From NCBI GenBank assembly GCA_019694595.1, contig JAIBBQ010000057.1:1-33747 (forward strand): 33,747 nt of DNA, read 5' to 3'. The position numbers and the translations under genes were made by a program. The notes under the pieces were generated by a model. It saw only the letters and a list, made by a program, of their open reading frames with translations. It made no database searches and had not been told where the DNA came from. This document shows positions 15,879 through 23,855 of this stretch, piece by piece; within the stretch, counting starts at the first letter, position 1, and every line of letters begins with the position of its first letter. This DNA is from Myxococcaceae bacterium. Lineage in GTDB: Bacteria > Myxococcota > Myxococcia > Myxococcales > Myxococcaceae.

Positions 15879-17243
15879 TCAGCTGGCCGGGGTGGCCCGC
15901 TTCGTGAGCACCGTACTCCCGCCACGCACCACCGAGGCGACAGCTCCGACCATCAGCAAGACCGCCAGGTCGGGGTTGAAGCGGAGCATCGCGACGAGTG
16001 GAATGTGCGCCAACCAGGGGACCCCGACCAGCAACGCCACCGCGAGCGCGCCGTCGAACGCGGCGTGCCATCGCGGGCGAGACTGACCACGTCGCCAGGC
16101 CCAGGCGAACCTGGCGAGCGAGACGAGGCCGATGCCGAGGAACAGCCACTTCATCGCCGGCTGATTGCGATACCCGAACCAGGTGCTGGTCTTCGGTGAC
16201 TTCCCGAGCACCAGCTGCGCCACGCCGGGAACGATGTCGCGCACCGCGAGCCGTGTGGCTGGACTCGCCAGGGCGTTCACGTTGGCGAGCGCCGCCACCG
16301 CGAAACCGGACCGGGGAAAGAGCGCCATCGTCGAGGTGAACTCACCCGTCTGCCCGCTGTGCACGATCATCGGCTGGCCGTCGAGCTGTCGCACCGTCCA
16401 CCCCATGGCGTAGCTGCTGTCTTCGTCGGTGCCGGCACGATGCAGAGTCCCGAACCCGGCTTCGCTCAAGACCGTCGGCTCGAGGCTTCGGCCTTCGGTG
16501 AGGTGGAGTCGCAGCACCGCGCCCATCCCCTCGGCGGTGGCGAACATCCCACCGGAAGGTGTGTTGGCCTCGGTCCAGTCGTCGGAGTCGCGCCGCGCCT
16601 GGTACACCCCGAACCAGTCCTGGTACCCGCGGGGCACCTCGGCCAGCTCCGCGCGCACCCAGACCTGATCGAGCCCCATCGGACCGAGGACCTCGTCGCG
16701 CATGAATCGCGCGTACGGCTTGCCGGTGACCCGTTCGATGATCAACCCGAGCGCGTCGTAGTTCGCATTCGAATACTGGAAGGCCGTGCCAGGGGCCCAG
16801 AGGAGCGGTTCCCCGTGCAGCGCCCGGACCCTGCCTTCCAGCGAGCCGCCGTCGAACCAGAACCCGGCTGCTCCGGGAATTCCGCTCGTGTGATGCAGCA
16901 GGTGGCGAATGGAGATTCGCGGGTCGAGCTCCGGCAGAAGCGCGGCCGCCGGCTGGTCGAGCGACAGCTTCCCGCGCTCCACCAGAATCATCACGCCGAG
17001 CGCGGTGAAGCTCTTGGACAGGGAACCGATGGCGAACACCGAGCGAGGGCCGACCTCGGCGCCCTCGGCGTCGGTGCCCAGCGTCACCGAGGACACTTCC
17101 CCTGCCGCGGTGATGACCACCACCGCCAGGCCCGGGAGCCGCGCTCGGGAGCGGACCTCGGAGAGCCACGCCTGCAACTCGGGGGTCGCCGCCGGGCCCG
17201 AGGTGGCCGAGAGCACCGCCGCCAGGATCAACGAGCTGACCAT
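15879..17243 (-). CDS. Serine hydrolase, class C beta-lactamase family, with C-terminal membrane helices
   Basis: 454 residues from ATG 17243. A short hydrophobic N-terminus acts as signal peptide (VSSLILAAVLSATSGPAA). Catalytic motifs of the beta-lactamase/DD-peptidase fold are SLSK (S74-K77) in VFAIGSLSKSFTALG, YSN at 157-159 in FQYSNANYDALG, and HSGQTGEF near residue 320. HLLHHTSGIPG is typical of PF00144. After about residue 370 there are three likely membrane helices (KWLFLGIGLVSLARFAW, FDGALAVALLVGVPWL, AVLLMVGAVASVV). The hydrolase is thus tethered on the outer face of a membrane. Substrates may be peptidoglycan peptides, D-amino-acid peptides or esters. True beta-lactam resistance is not implied. 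Confidence 0.9.
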   Translation of the reverse strand: MVSSLILAAVLSATSGPAATPELQAWLSEVRSRARLPGLAVVVITAAGEVSSVTLGTDAEGAEVGPRSVFAIGSLSKSFTALGVMILVERGKLSLDQPAAALLPELDPRISIRHLLHHTSGIPGAAGFWFDGGSLEGRVRALHGEPLLWAPGTAFQYSNANYDALGLIIERVTGKPYARFMRDEVLGPMGLDQVWVRAELAEVPRGYQDWFGVYQARRDSDDWTEANTPSGGMFATAEGMGAVLRLHLTEGRSLEPTVLSEAGFGTLHRAGTDEDSSYAMGWTVRQLDGQPMIVHSGQTGEFTSTMALFPRSGFAVAALANVNALASPATRLAVRDIVPGVAQLVLGKSPKTSTWFGYRNQPAMKWLFLGIGLVSLARFAWAWRRGQSRPRWHAAFDGALAVALLVGVPWLAHIPLVAMLRFNPDLAVLLMVGAVASVVRGGSTVLTKRATPAS

Positions 17244-17250
17244 GGGGGCG

Positions 17251-17256
17251 CAGGTA
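17251..17256 (-). promoter_or_regulatory. -10-like TACCTG, leaderless spacing
   Basis: On the minus strand TACCTG is followed by 7 nt and the ATG of the serine hydrolase at 17243. Confidence 0.35.
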
Positions 17257-17364
17257 GCTCAGGAACCGTCGAGCAGCCAGCAAGTCGTCTTCGAGCCGCT
17301 GCGTGCCCCATTCGGCCTGCGATCGCGCTGGTGAAGGACCGAGGCCCCGAGCCGTTTCCAGGCC

Positions 17365-17370
17365 TAGATT
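17365..17370 (+). promoter_or_regulatory. -10 element TAGATT of the broken LtrA gene
   Basis: TAGATT, 7 nt, then ATG 17378. The promoter and start codon appear to survive although the coding region behind them is damaged. Confidence 0.45.
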
Positions 17371-17377
17371 CGCCGTG

Positions 17378-18150
17378 ATGAAGCTCAAGGCGCATCACCG
17401 AAGGGCACCTCGCGCCAGGCCATCCTCGGCATCCTGCCGGTGAACCTGGCGGTCTCCGCGTTGCTCGCCATCGCCGCTGCGGTGGGGCCCGAGTCGGGCT
17501 GGGTCGCCTGGGCCCTGGCGGTGGTGCTGGTCCTCGCGGCGACCGCGCTCCGCCAAGGCACGCCCTTCACGCTGCGCGCGCGCCACTTCGCCGAGCGGCA
17601 CCACCTGCTGGTCATCATCGCGCTGGGCGAGACCGTCATCCGCATCGGGCAGGGCTCGGCCGACCGCCTGCGAAACCTCCAGGGGCTCGTCGCCTTCGTC
17701 GTCGGTCTCACGCTCATCGTCGCGATGTGGTGGGTGTACTTCGGCACCGGCGACGAGGAGCGCGGCGTGCACGCCTTCGCCCACACGCCCGAGGCCGAGC
17801 GCTCGCTGCTCGGAGCGCGCGCCTACTCGGCGTCGCACCTGCTCCACATCGCGGGACTCGTGCTGTGCGCCGTGGGCCTCAACGCCGCCATCCGCCAGCC
17901 GATGCAGCCGTTCGGCATCGAGCTCGGCCTCACCACCGCCGCCGGCGTCGCGGTGTTCCTGCTCGGCCATGCGGGCTATCGCTCGGCGCTCGCGCTCGGC
18001 TCGAGCCGCCCGCACCTGGTGGCCGGTGGCCTCGCGCTCGCCTGCGCCATGCTGAGCACGGTGGTGCCCGCGGTGGCGCTCCTGGGCCTCTTGATGTCCT
18101 TGCTGCTGGGGCTCTCCTGGCACGTCGGTCCCACCGCGCGCCCGGTCTGA
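17378..18150 (+). pseudogene. LtrA-family membrane protein, internally deleted
   Basis: The long open part (from GTG 17440, 236 residues) is the C-terminal two thirds of a low-temperature-requirement A (LtrA) protein. It contains the hallmark RARHFAERHHLLVIIALGETVIRIG, then VAMWWVYF and six or so hydrophobic helices. Complete LtrA proteins are about 370-400 residues and begin with a TPLELFFDLVFV-type motif, which is absent. The ATG at 17378 with a matching -10 looks like the original start (MKLKAHH...), but it is 62 nt from GTG 17440 and therefore out of frame. The simplest reading is an internal deletion near 17385-17400 that removed about 150 codons and shifted the frame. A shortened protein from GTG 17440 is possible. 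Confidence 0.75.
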
Positions 18151-18218
18151 GGGCGCGGGCATCCTCGACGCGCTCGGCGCCAATCCGGACCCTGGCGGCT
18201 GCGGCGATTCGTCCGGGC

Positions 18219-18815
18219 TTACCGCTTCGAACGGGGCTTGTTCGGGTAGGGCGTCTCGCCCCGCTCGAGCATCTCCACGAAGGCAGCGATGCGCTTCTTC
18301 CGCCCGGCCTCGGTGCGCAGCGCGAGGACGCGAAAGGTCAGCGCGAAGCGGTTCTGCTTCGAGAGCTGCTCGTACATCGCTCGCGCCTTGGGCCGCGCGC
18401 GGATGGCGGCCAGGAGGTCGGGCGGCGCTTCGGCCTTCGACATGCGGTAGGCGGAATCCCACCGGCCATCGGCCTTGGCGGCGGCGACCTGGGCGAGGCC
18501 CGACGGCTGCATCCGCTTGGCGGCGATCAGACGCTCGACGTTGGCGACGTTGACCTGGCTCCAGACGCTCTTCTTGCCTCGCGGGCAGTAGCGCTGGAGG
18601 AAGCTCTTCTCGTCGAACCCCTTGCGGATGGCGTCGATCCACCCCCAGGTGAGCGCCACGTCGATGGCCTGGGCCGGTGTGATGGACGCGAGCCCGGAGC
18701 TGACCTTGTGGATCTTGATCCACACCTCGGTCTCCCGGTCCCAGTGCTTGCGCAGCCACGCGTCGAAGCGCTGCTCGCTCGGGAACTCGTGCACCTTCGC
18801 GGGGTCGACCTTCAC
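18219..18815 (-). CDS. YdeI/OmpD-associated (OmdA) family protein
   Basis: 198 residues. Two adjacent GTG codons (18818, 18815) are possible. The second is chosen because TAGTGG stands exactly 7 nt upstream, the spacing seen at other starts here, with TTGTGG 17 bp further up as a -35. Family motifs: FPSEQRFDAWLRKHWDRETEVWIKIHKVSSG, AIDVALTWGWIDAIRKGFDEKSFLQRYCPRGKKSVWSQVN, NRFALTFRVLALRTEAGRKKRI. These match the bacteriocin-protection YdeI/OmdA family, a cytoplasmic group of uncertain mechanism. It is the second protein of this broader group in the window, after the one at 1115. Confidence 0.88.
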   Translation of the reverse strand: MKVDPAKVHEFPSEQRFDAWLRKHWDRETEVWIKIHKVSSGLASITPAQAIDVALTWGWIDAIRKGFDEKSFLQRYCPRGKKSVWSQVNVANVERLIAAKRMQPSGLAQVAAAKADGRWDSAYRMSKAEAPPDLLAAIRARPKARAMYEQLSKQNRFALTFRVLALRTEAGRKKRIAAFVEMLERGETPYPNKPRSKR

Positions 18816-18822
18816 CACCGTT

Positions 18823-18852
18823 CCACTAGCGCGCAATCGGGTGACCCACAAT
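18823..18852 (-). promoter_or_regulatory. Promoter of the YdeI gene
   Basis: On the minus strand TTGTGG, 17 bp, TAGTGG (18828-18823), then 7 nt to the GTG at 18815. It has the best -35 match of the leaderless-type set. Confidence 0.45.
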
Positions 18853-18876
18853 CGCGCGCGACCGGGGGCCGCGTGG

Positions 18877-19191
18877 TCAGTCGCCCCAGACGACGCCGGT
18901 GAATCTCTTCTCGACGCTCGCGACCGCCGCTTCGAGGCTGCGGTAGCCAGGCACGCAGGTTCTGAACCGTCCCCGCTCGCCGGCCGGGGTGTACACCACG
19001 TCGAACCACGGCCCGGGATGGATGGTGGGCCCCCAGGGCTCCGGAAGATCGTCGAGAAACCAGGGCTCGTCCAGGTTGTCTCCCGAGCCGGAGCGGACGT
19101 TGGTCCTGACGATGCGGAGGTCGCCGAGCACCGTGCCGTCGTAGAGGTAGGTGCCGGTCCTGACGACGGTGTCGCCTTCACGCAGGTTCAT
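18877..19191 (-). CDS. Small conserved-type hypothetical protein
   Basis: 104 residues from ATG 19191. The sequence is soluble and beta-rich: MNLREGDTVVRTGTYLYDGT, LRIVRTNVRSGSGDN, PWGPTIHPGPWFDVVYTPAGERGRF and SLEAAVASVEKRFTGVVW. It has no signal peptide or membrane segment. I do not recognise a family. It lies 58 bp upstream of the YdeI gene on the same strand and may be cotranscribed with it. Confidence 0.65.
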   Translation of the reverse strand: MNLREGDTVVRTGTYLYDGTVLGDLRIVRTNVRSGSGDNLDEPWFLDDLPEPWGPTIHPGPWFDVVYTPAGERGRFRTCVPGYRSLEAAVASVEKRFTGVVWGD

Positions 19192-19310
19192 CGCGCGCGA
19201 CTGATATCCAGACGCTCCCGCCGGGGCAACCGCGCTCGCACGCGGCCTCTCGGGCCCTTCCGGCGAGTCGGTCGCTCGAAAATCGGTACGAGATGACTTC
19301 AGTGGTCTGA

Positions 19311-20198
19311 TTGCTGAGCCATGCTCGAGACCAGCAAGCCGCTCGCGCTGTTCGCCACGGTGGTCGAGGCGGGCTCGGTTCGAGCGGCTCGGCCCCGGCT
19401 GACGAAGCTGTTCGAACCTGCGAGCGCGGCCTGAACGCGCCGACCCTGCCACGCGACGTCCCCGCGCGGGCCGACGGACCGACGCGGGAGACCCTCGAGC
19501 GGGAAGGGTGGCTCCTGCTCCGCGGGCTGCTCGATGGCGCCACCGTGGACGCGCTGCGGGCGGCCGCCGAGAAGCTCCAGGAGTCGGCGCGCACCTTGAC
19601 CCGCGACACCACCGTGCGCGGCGTGGGGTACGAGGTGCAGTCCTCGACTGGCCGCCGGGGGGCGCCCGCCGTCGCTCCGGGGGCGCTGCGGAAGATCACC
19701 GCGCCTTCCAAGGGGCACCCGGAATTCGCCAGGCTCCGAGCTGACGAGCGCGTGCTGGCGATGATCCGGAGCTTCGGGGTCCACCAGCCGGCCTGCCAGC
19801 TCGACCAGCTCAACCTCAAGCTCCCGCGCGTGGGCACCGGCTTTCCCTTCCACCAGGATGCGCAGTTTCTCATCGGCAAGACCCGGGGGCGGATCGAGCG
19901 CCACGGAGGGCTCAACCTGATCATCGCCCTGGACCGCGCCGACGCCCGCAACGGTGCCCTCGAGATGCTGGGTCGCACGCACACCGGGCCGCTGCTCGAC
20001 ATCGGCTACGACACCGCGGGCGGGAACCGTCACCCCTTCGACCAGACCCACCGCGCGCTGATCGCGATGGAGCCGGGTGACGCGGTGCTGTTCCACCCCA
20101 ACCTGGCGCATGGCAGCGGCCCCAACCGCTCGCCCTGGCCGCGACGAATGGTGACCTTGTGGTTCGTCGGTGCCGGAGCTCCCGGCTCCGACTCCTGA
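19311..20198 (+). CDS. Phytanoyl-CoA dioxygenase family Fe(II)/2OG oxygenase
   Basis: The frame opens at TTG 19311 (295 residues), but only about residue 41 onward (from 19431) looks like the family. Before that it runs antiparallel in frame to a LysR stub, and no ATG or GTG lies between. Recognisable parts are TLEREGWLLLRGLLDGATVDALRAA, the iron site FHQD (in GTGFPFHQDAQFLIGK), LNLIIALDRADARNGALEMLGRTH, the distal His in LFHPNLAHGSGPN and the 2OG-binding Arg in PNRSPWPRR. Such enzymes hydroxylate small molecules in the cytoplasm. A CTG at 19431 overlaps the LysR stub stop (CTGA), so either non-canonical initiation or loss of the original start is possible. Confidence 0.75.
   Translation: MLSHARDQQAARAVRHGGRGGLGSSGSAPADEAVRTCERGLNAPTLPRDVPARADGPTRETLEREGWLLLRGLLDGATVDALRAAAEKLQESARTLTRDTTVRGVGYEVQSSTGRRGAPAVAPGALRKITAPSKGHPEFARLRADERVLAMIRSFGVHQPACQLDQLNLKLPRVGTGFPFHQDAQFLIGKTRGRIERHGGLNLIIALDRADARNGALEMLGRTHTGPLLDIGYDTAGGNRHPFDQTHRALIAMEPGDAVLFHPNLAHGSGPNRSPWPRRMVTLWFVGAGAPGSDS
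19321..19434 (+). pseudogene. LysR-family regulator, 5' stub only
   Basis: ATG 19321 opens 37 codons: LALFATVVEAGSVRAA is the first helix pair of a LysR winged HTH. The expected ARRL-LTPSAVS recognition part is then lost and replaced by PRLTKLFEPASAA and a stop. A full LysR is about 300 residues. The stub abuts the dioxygenase, suggesting a deletion junction near 19400-19430. Confidence 0.55.
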
Positions 20199-20333
20199 CC
20201 CACAAACGAGCGTAAACTGCCGTTCTCATTGGTGAAGTGGATGTGTGCCTGAACGAGGGCTGACATTCAGTGCGGGCAACTCGCCGCGATGCTCCCGGAT
20301 ACTAAAGTGGGCGTCACCTCTCGGGAAATCTCC

Positions 20334-21173
20334 ATGACCACCTACACCGTTCGGGCCGGCGACACGTTGAGTGGCATCGCCACCAAGTACAACACCTCGG
20401 TCAAGAAGCTGGCCGAAGCGAACAACATCGAGAACGCCAACCTCATCAAGGTTGGGCAGCGCCTCCAGGTCGACGGGTTCGACCGGCCCACGCCGTCGGG
20501 GGCCGGGACCAGCTCGGCCACGCCGCCTGCGCTCGGCGGCCAGCCGCCCAAGGCGGGCATTCCGAACACCTCGAAGATGTCGACCTCCGAGCGCTTCTCG
20601 CTCTATTCGAACTACGTCGCCGAGCACGGCGATGCGCAGGCCAAGAAGGACCTGGCCGCGGGCAAGCGGGTGATCCTCGGCCTCCGGGTCAACACCCCCT
20701 TCACCTCCGGCCACCCGTACCGTGGCACCTACGACGACCGAATGGTGGTGCTCTGGAAGGACTCCGCCGGCAAGCCGCACGTCCAGGAGTTCGCCGGCAA
20801 CACCGAGCCGAACCGCCGCTGGGCCGACGATCCCAGCCAGGCCACCAAGCCCGTCGGCCGCCTGGTGGGCAACAACACGTACCACTTCCAGAAGTCCTAC
20901 AACTCGAACTTCGGGGGCAACATCCTCGCGCCCGACATGAGCCACGGCCCGCTGGCCATGCGCCGCGACACCAACCACAACCACCGCATCGACTCCGGCG
21001 ACAAGGTCTACACCGGCGACTGGGGCGGCCAGAACGTGCTCTTCCACCGCGGCGTCGTCGGCGACACGTACTCGGCCGGCTGCCAGACCATGGAGCAGGG
21101 GCGCTTCAACAACTTCTGGGACGCGCTCGGCGACCAGTCCAAGTTCAGCTACGTGCTCGCGAACGTCGGCTAG
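20334..21173 (+). CDS. LysM protein with YkuD-like SxGC region
   Basis: 279 residues from ATG 20334 (GGGA seven bases upstream; the frame extends to 20289 without support). An N-terminal LysM domain (about 3-46: YTVRAGDTLSGIATKYNTS, LAEANNIENANLIKVGQRLQV) should bind peptidoglycan or chitin. A Pro/Gly/Ser linker follows. The C-terminal domain (about 85-279) ends with LFHRGVVGDTYSAGCQTMEQGRFNNFW. Its His...SxGCQ arrangement resembles the HxxG...SxGC active site of L,D-transpeptidase-fold enzymes, but Arg is replaced by Gln. No signal peptide is present, so it may be released by lysis or a dedicated secretion route. A cell-wall enzyme or effector is possible; this is inference. Confidence 0.8.
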   Translation: MTTYTVRAGDTLSGIATKYNTSVKKLAEANNIENANLIKVGQRLQVDGFDRPTPSGAGTSSATPPALGGQPPKAGIPNTSKMSTSERFSLYSNYVAEHGDAQAKKDLAAGKRVILGLRVNTPFTSGHPYRGTYDDRMVVLWKDSAGKPHVQEFAGNTEPNRRWADDPSQATKPVGRLVGNNTYHFQKSYNSNFGGNILAPDMSHGPLAMRRDTNHNHRIDSGDKVYTGDWGGQNVLFHRGVVGDTYSAGCQTMEQGRFNNFWDALGDQSKFSYVLANVG

Positions 21174-21202
21174 CAAACGAGCGCGTCGCTGCCGTGGTCG
21201 CC

Positions 21203-21208
21203 TAGGGT
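21203..21208 (+). promoter_or_regulatory. -10 element TAGGGT, leaderless spacing
   Basis: TAGGGT is followed by 7 nt and the ATG of the membrane protein at 21216. Confidence 0.5.
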
Positions 21209-21215
21209 CGCTCCG

Positions 21216-21587
21216 ATGGAGCCAGCCCCGAGCGTTCGAGACTCCCAGCTGACGGCCCTCGACTGGATGGGCGCGCTGGTGGCGGCGCTGGGTGGGCTGT
21301 TCTGCCTCCAGTTCCCGTTCTTCACCGCGCCGTCGTTCAAGGCGATGTTCGCCGACTTCGGCGGTCAGCTTCCGGCCATCACCGTGCTCGGGCTGACGCC
21401 GTGGTTTCCGCTCCTGGTCGGCGCCATTCCGCTCGCGGTGCTGACGTTCGCGCTCGCGGGGAAGCTCGGGCTGGGGCAGCGCCGGGCGATGATCGTCGGC
21501 GCCTTCGCGCTCTCGCTCGGCTCCGGCGGACTCTGCGTGTACGCGATGTACGCGCCCATCGTCGCCATCGCAGGGAACATCAAGTAG
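21216..21587 (+). CDS. Small three-span membrane protein, unknown
   Basis: 123 residues from ATG 21216. Three hydrophobic spans are visible: about 15-37 (LDWMGALVAALGGLFCLQFPFF), 56-82 (PAITVLGLTPWFPLLVGAIPLAVLTFALAG) and 90-115 (MIVGAFALSLGSGGLCVYAMYAPIVAIAG). The arrangement GGQLPAIT...W.P resembles parts of GspF-like or other small membrane proteins, but no family can be named. It has its own leaderless-type promoter and lies 94 bp before the pseudokinase start. Confidence 0.7.
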   Translation: MEPAPSVRDSQLTALDWMGALVAALGGLFCLQFPFFTAPSFKAMFADFGGQLPAITVLGLTPWFPLLVGAIPLAVLTFALAGKLGLGQRRAMIVGAFALSLGSGGLCVYAMYAPIVAIAGNIK

Positions 21588-21681
21588 CGGTTCAGGGCCT
21601 CGCCCCGCCGTGGCCTCGCTGCGCGTCGAGAACGCCGCGGCGCCCTGGTGCCTCGGGACCGGATCGGGCACCGTCCGGCAC

Positions 21682-22596
21682 ATGGCGGAGGTGTTCGCGG
21701 GCCACGTTCTCGTCAGGCGCCTGGACTCGGGAGGGCAGGTCGAGTTCCACCAGGCCCACCCGGTGGCGCCCGGCCAGGCGGACTGCCTTCTCGTCCGGCT
21801 TCCTGAGGGGAGCACACGGTGGCCACCCTGGGCCGATCCTGCGCTCGCGACGACGCTGGTCCACCCCAACATCGTGAGGCTCCTGGAGAGTCACCTTCTC
21901 GCCGACCGCCCCTACGCGCGTCTGGAGTTCGTGCCCGGAGTCGACCTGCGCGAGTTGCTTGCGCTGGAGCAGCTCCCACCGACGCTGTCGTGCTTCATCG
22001 TGGAGGAAGTCTGCCGTGGCCTCGTGGCAGCGCTCCAGTCCCGGGCAGGAGACGGAACTGAATTGCGGTGGGTCCACGGTCAGCTCAGCCCTCGGGTCAT
22101 TCGCGTCTCTCCAGCGGGGCAGGTCAAGGTCGGCGGCTTTGGACTCGGAGGACTCAAACCTGAAGAGGCTGGGGCGCCATCGAAGCGGCTCGACGAGCGC
22201 GTGATGTTCCTCGCGCCGGAACAGGTCGCGGGTGAGGTGCAAGATGACCTCACCCCGCAGATCGACGTGTTTCAGCTCGGCGCGGTGTTGCATGCGGCCT
22301 TGTCGAGGCAGTCCTTGGTCAGCGGGACGACGACGTTGGAGTACCTGCGGGCGGTCCTCGAGACTCGAAAGACACAGGCCTCCTTCTCGAGACTCGATGA
22401 CGGAGTTCCCCTCGCGTTGAGACAGGTCGTCACCAGGATGCTCGCCTCCTCGCCCGAGGACCGCTTTCGAGATGCCGGTGAAGTTCTCGCTGCCCTTGAA
22501 TCAGTCTCGGAGCGCGTCGAACGATCGGTCCTCGCGCGCGAGCTGGGCGCGGTGGTTCAGCGTCGCTTGGAGCGAGAACCACCCGCTGCCGGCTGA
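21682..22596 (+). CDS. Ser/Thr kinase-like protein, predicted pseudokinase
   Basis: 304 residues from ATG 21682; an in-frame GTG at 21610 is less likely because MAEVFAGHVLVRRLDSGGQVEF is a normal kinase start. The fold is a Hanks-type kinase: HPNIVRLLESH, YARLEFVPGVDLRELLA, FIVEEVCRGLVAAL, APEQVAGE and MLASSPEDRFRDAGEVLAAL. Catalytic motifs are lost: HRD is HGQ (132-134), the catalytic-loop Asn position is V139, DFG is GFG (152-154), and the VAIK Lys region reads LLVRL. No membrane span or C-terminal sensor is present. It is probably a scaffold or regulator rather than an enzyme. Confidence 0.85.
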   Translation: MAEVFAGHVLVRRLDSGGQVEFHQAHPVAPGQADCLLVRLPEGSTRWPPWADPALATTLVHPNIVRLLESHLLADRPYARLEFVPGVDLRELLALEQLPPTLSCFIVEEVCRGLVAALQSRAGDGTELRWVHGQLSPRVIRVSPAGQVKVGGFGLGGLKPEEAGAPSKRLDERVMFLAPEQVAGEVQDDLTPQIDVFQLGAVLHAALSRQSLVSGTTTLEYLRAVLETRKTQASFSRLDDGVPLALRQVVTRMLASSPEDRFRDAGEVLAALESVSERVERSVLARELGAVVQRRLEREPPAAG

Positions 22597-22667
22597 CGCG
22601 AGCCGGTGCTCGGAGCTGTGCCCCGTCGATGCGCAGTCTCAGCGCCGACCTCGCCAGCGAGGGCACC

Positions 22668-22787
22668 GTCAGCCCGCGGCGAATTTCATCGGCGCCGCGC
22701 GGCCGAGGCCTTCCACCACGCTGGTGAAGGCGTCGGCGGTCCGCAGCCGCTCCTCTCCGAACTTCCGCGCGAAGAGCCGGCGCACCG
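22668..22787 (-). pseudogene. Detached 3' end of an Hsp70-family gene
   Basis: This 120-bp segment matches 27501-27620 (the 3' end of the intact Hsp70-like gene) in the same orientation with about five mismatches. It encodes the last ~38 residues, RRLFARKFGEERLRT, AFTSVVEGLGRAAPM and a final KFAAG then stop (NFAAS in the intact copy). No Hsp70 coding continues upstream, where the dus gene ends at 22847. The spacer between the pseudokinase and dus (22597-22846) holds nothing else I can support. Confidence 0.8.
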
Positions 22788-22846
22788 GTGTCCGTGTGGC
22801 GCCGTCTTCGCTCAGCGCGCCTGGTTGGTACCCGTGGCGCAGGACC

Positions 22847-23815
22847 TCACGCCCCGGAGGTCAGCGCGTCCACCGCCGTGCAGAAGTCCCGCACCGACCT
22901 CGCCTTCGCGACCGCCTTGAGGGGCCAGGAGTCGTCGGGCACCTCCATCACGGCCAGCGAGCTCTTGAGCTTCGCGAGCACCTGCGCGTCGCCGTGGAAG
23001 AGCGCGCCGTAGCCCTGGGCGAGCTGCTGCAAGTACCTCTGGTGCGCGCGGAGGCGCTCCTCTCGCGAGGGCACCGCGGGAGCGCGCCCCCGCAGCCGCT
23101 CGAAGAGCAGCGGGTCCTTCATGGCTCCGCGGCCGAGCATCAGCCCGGCGGCGCCGGTCTCGTCGAGCACGCGGAGACCGACCTCCGCCGTGTCCAGGTC
23201 GCCGTTGGCGATGACCGGCAGGCGGGTGTGCTGCACCACACGCGCCGTGAGGCGGTGGTCGGCGGCGCCGTCGTAGCGCTGCGCCACGGTGCGCGCGTGG
23301 AGCACCAGGAAGTCGACGCCCGCGTCCTCGAAGACGGGGAGCAGCGAGAAGATCTGCTCCGGATCCGAGGCGCCAGCCCGGACCTTCACCGAGAAAGAAC
23401 CGGCGATGACGGCGCGCAGCCCTGCGAGGATCGTCGGGAGCTGCTCCGGGCGCTCCAGCATGCCCCCGCCACAGCCCACGTTCATTCGGCCGTACGGGCA
23501 GCCCATGTTCAGGTTCACGTGCACTGCGCCCGCGCCCTGCACCGCGTGCGCGGCCTCCACCAGCGGCGCCAGGTCGCGCCCAATGAGCTGCACGACCAGG
23601 GGAATGCCGTGCTCGGTGGCCTTGGCGTCGTCGAGGTCACCGTCGGAGAGGCGCTCACGCCCGGCCTGGGGGCCCGGCCGCACCCGCATGAACTCGGTGA
23701 AGAGCACGTCGGGCCGCACCCACTGGGCGAAGACCTTGCGCACCGCACGGTTGGTCACGCCCTGCATTGGCGCCAGCATCAGCGGCGGTGGCCCGGCCGG
23801 GTCCCACGGGAGCAT
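22847..23815 (-). CDS. dus: tRNA-dihydrouridine synthase
   Basis: 322 residues from ATG 23815. It is an FMN-dependent reductase that converts uridine to dihydrouridine in the tRNA D-loop. Motifs: LMLAPMQGVTNRAVRKVF (N-terminal FMN site), LVVQLIGRDLAPLVEAA, the active-site block VNLNMGCPYGRMNVGCGGGML with the conserved Cys of GCP, SVKVRAG, FLVLHARTVAQRY and PVIANGDLDTAE, then GLMLGRGAMKDPLLF. The motif HxRT reads HART. Which of DusA/B/C it matches best needs alignment. A TAGGGG hexamer stands 6 nt upstream of the ATG. Confidence 0.93.
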   Translation of the reverse strand: MLPWDPAGPPPLMLAPMQGVTNRAVRKVFAQWVRPDVLFTEFMRVRPGPQAGRERLSDGDLDDAKATEHGIPLVVQLIGRDLAPLVEAAHAVQGAGAVHVNLNMGCPYGRMNVGCGGGMLERPEQLPTILAGLRAVIAGSFSVKVRAGASDPEQIFSLLPVFEDAGVDFLVLHARTVAQRYDGAADHRLTARVVQHTRLPVIANGDLDTAEVGLRVLDETGAAGLMLGRGAMKDPLLFERLRGRAPAVPSREERLRAHQRYLQQLAQGYGALFHGDAQVLAKLKSSLAVMEVPDDSWPLKAVAKARSVRDFCTAVDALTSGA

Positions 23816-23821
23816 GCGCGC

Positions 23822-23827
23822 CCCCTA
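23822..23827 (-). promoter_or_regulatory. -10-like TAGGGG of dus
   Basis: On the minus strand TAGGGG is followed by 6 nt and ATG 23815, one base shorter than the leaderless spacing elsewhere. Confidence 0.25.
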
Positions 23828-23855
23828 CACCAGAGCCCGCGCCGCCGGCGAGCGC

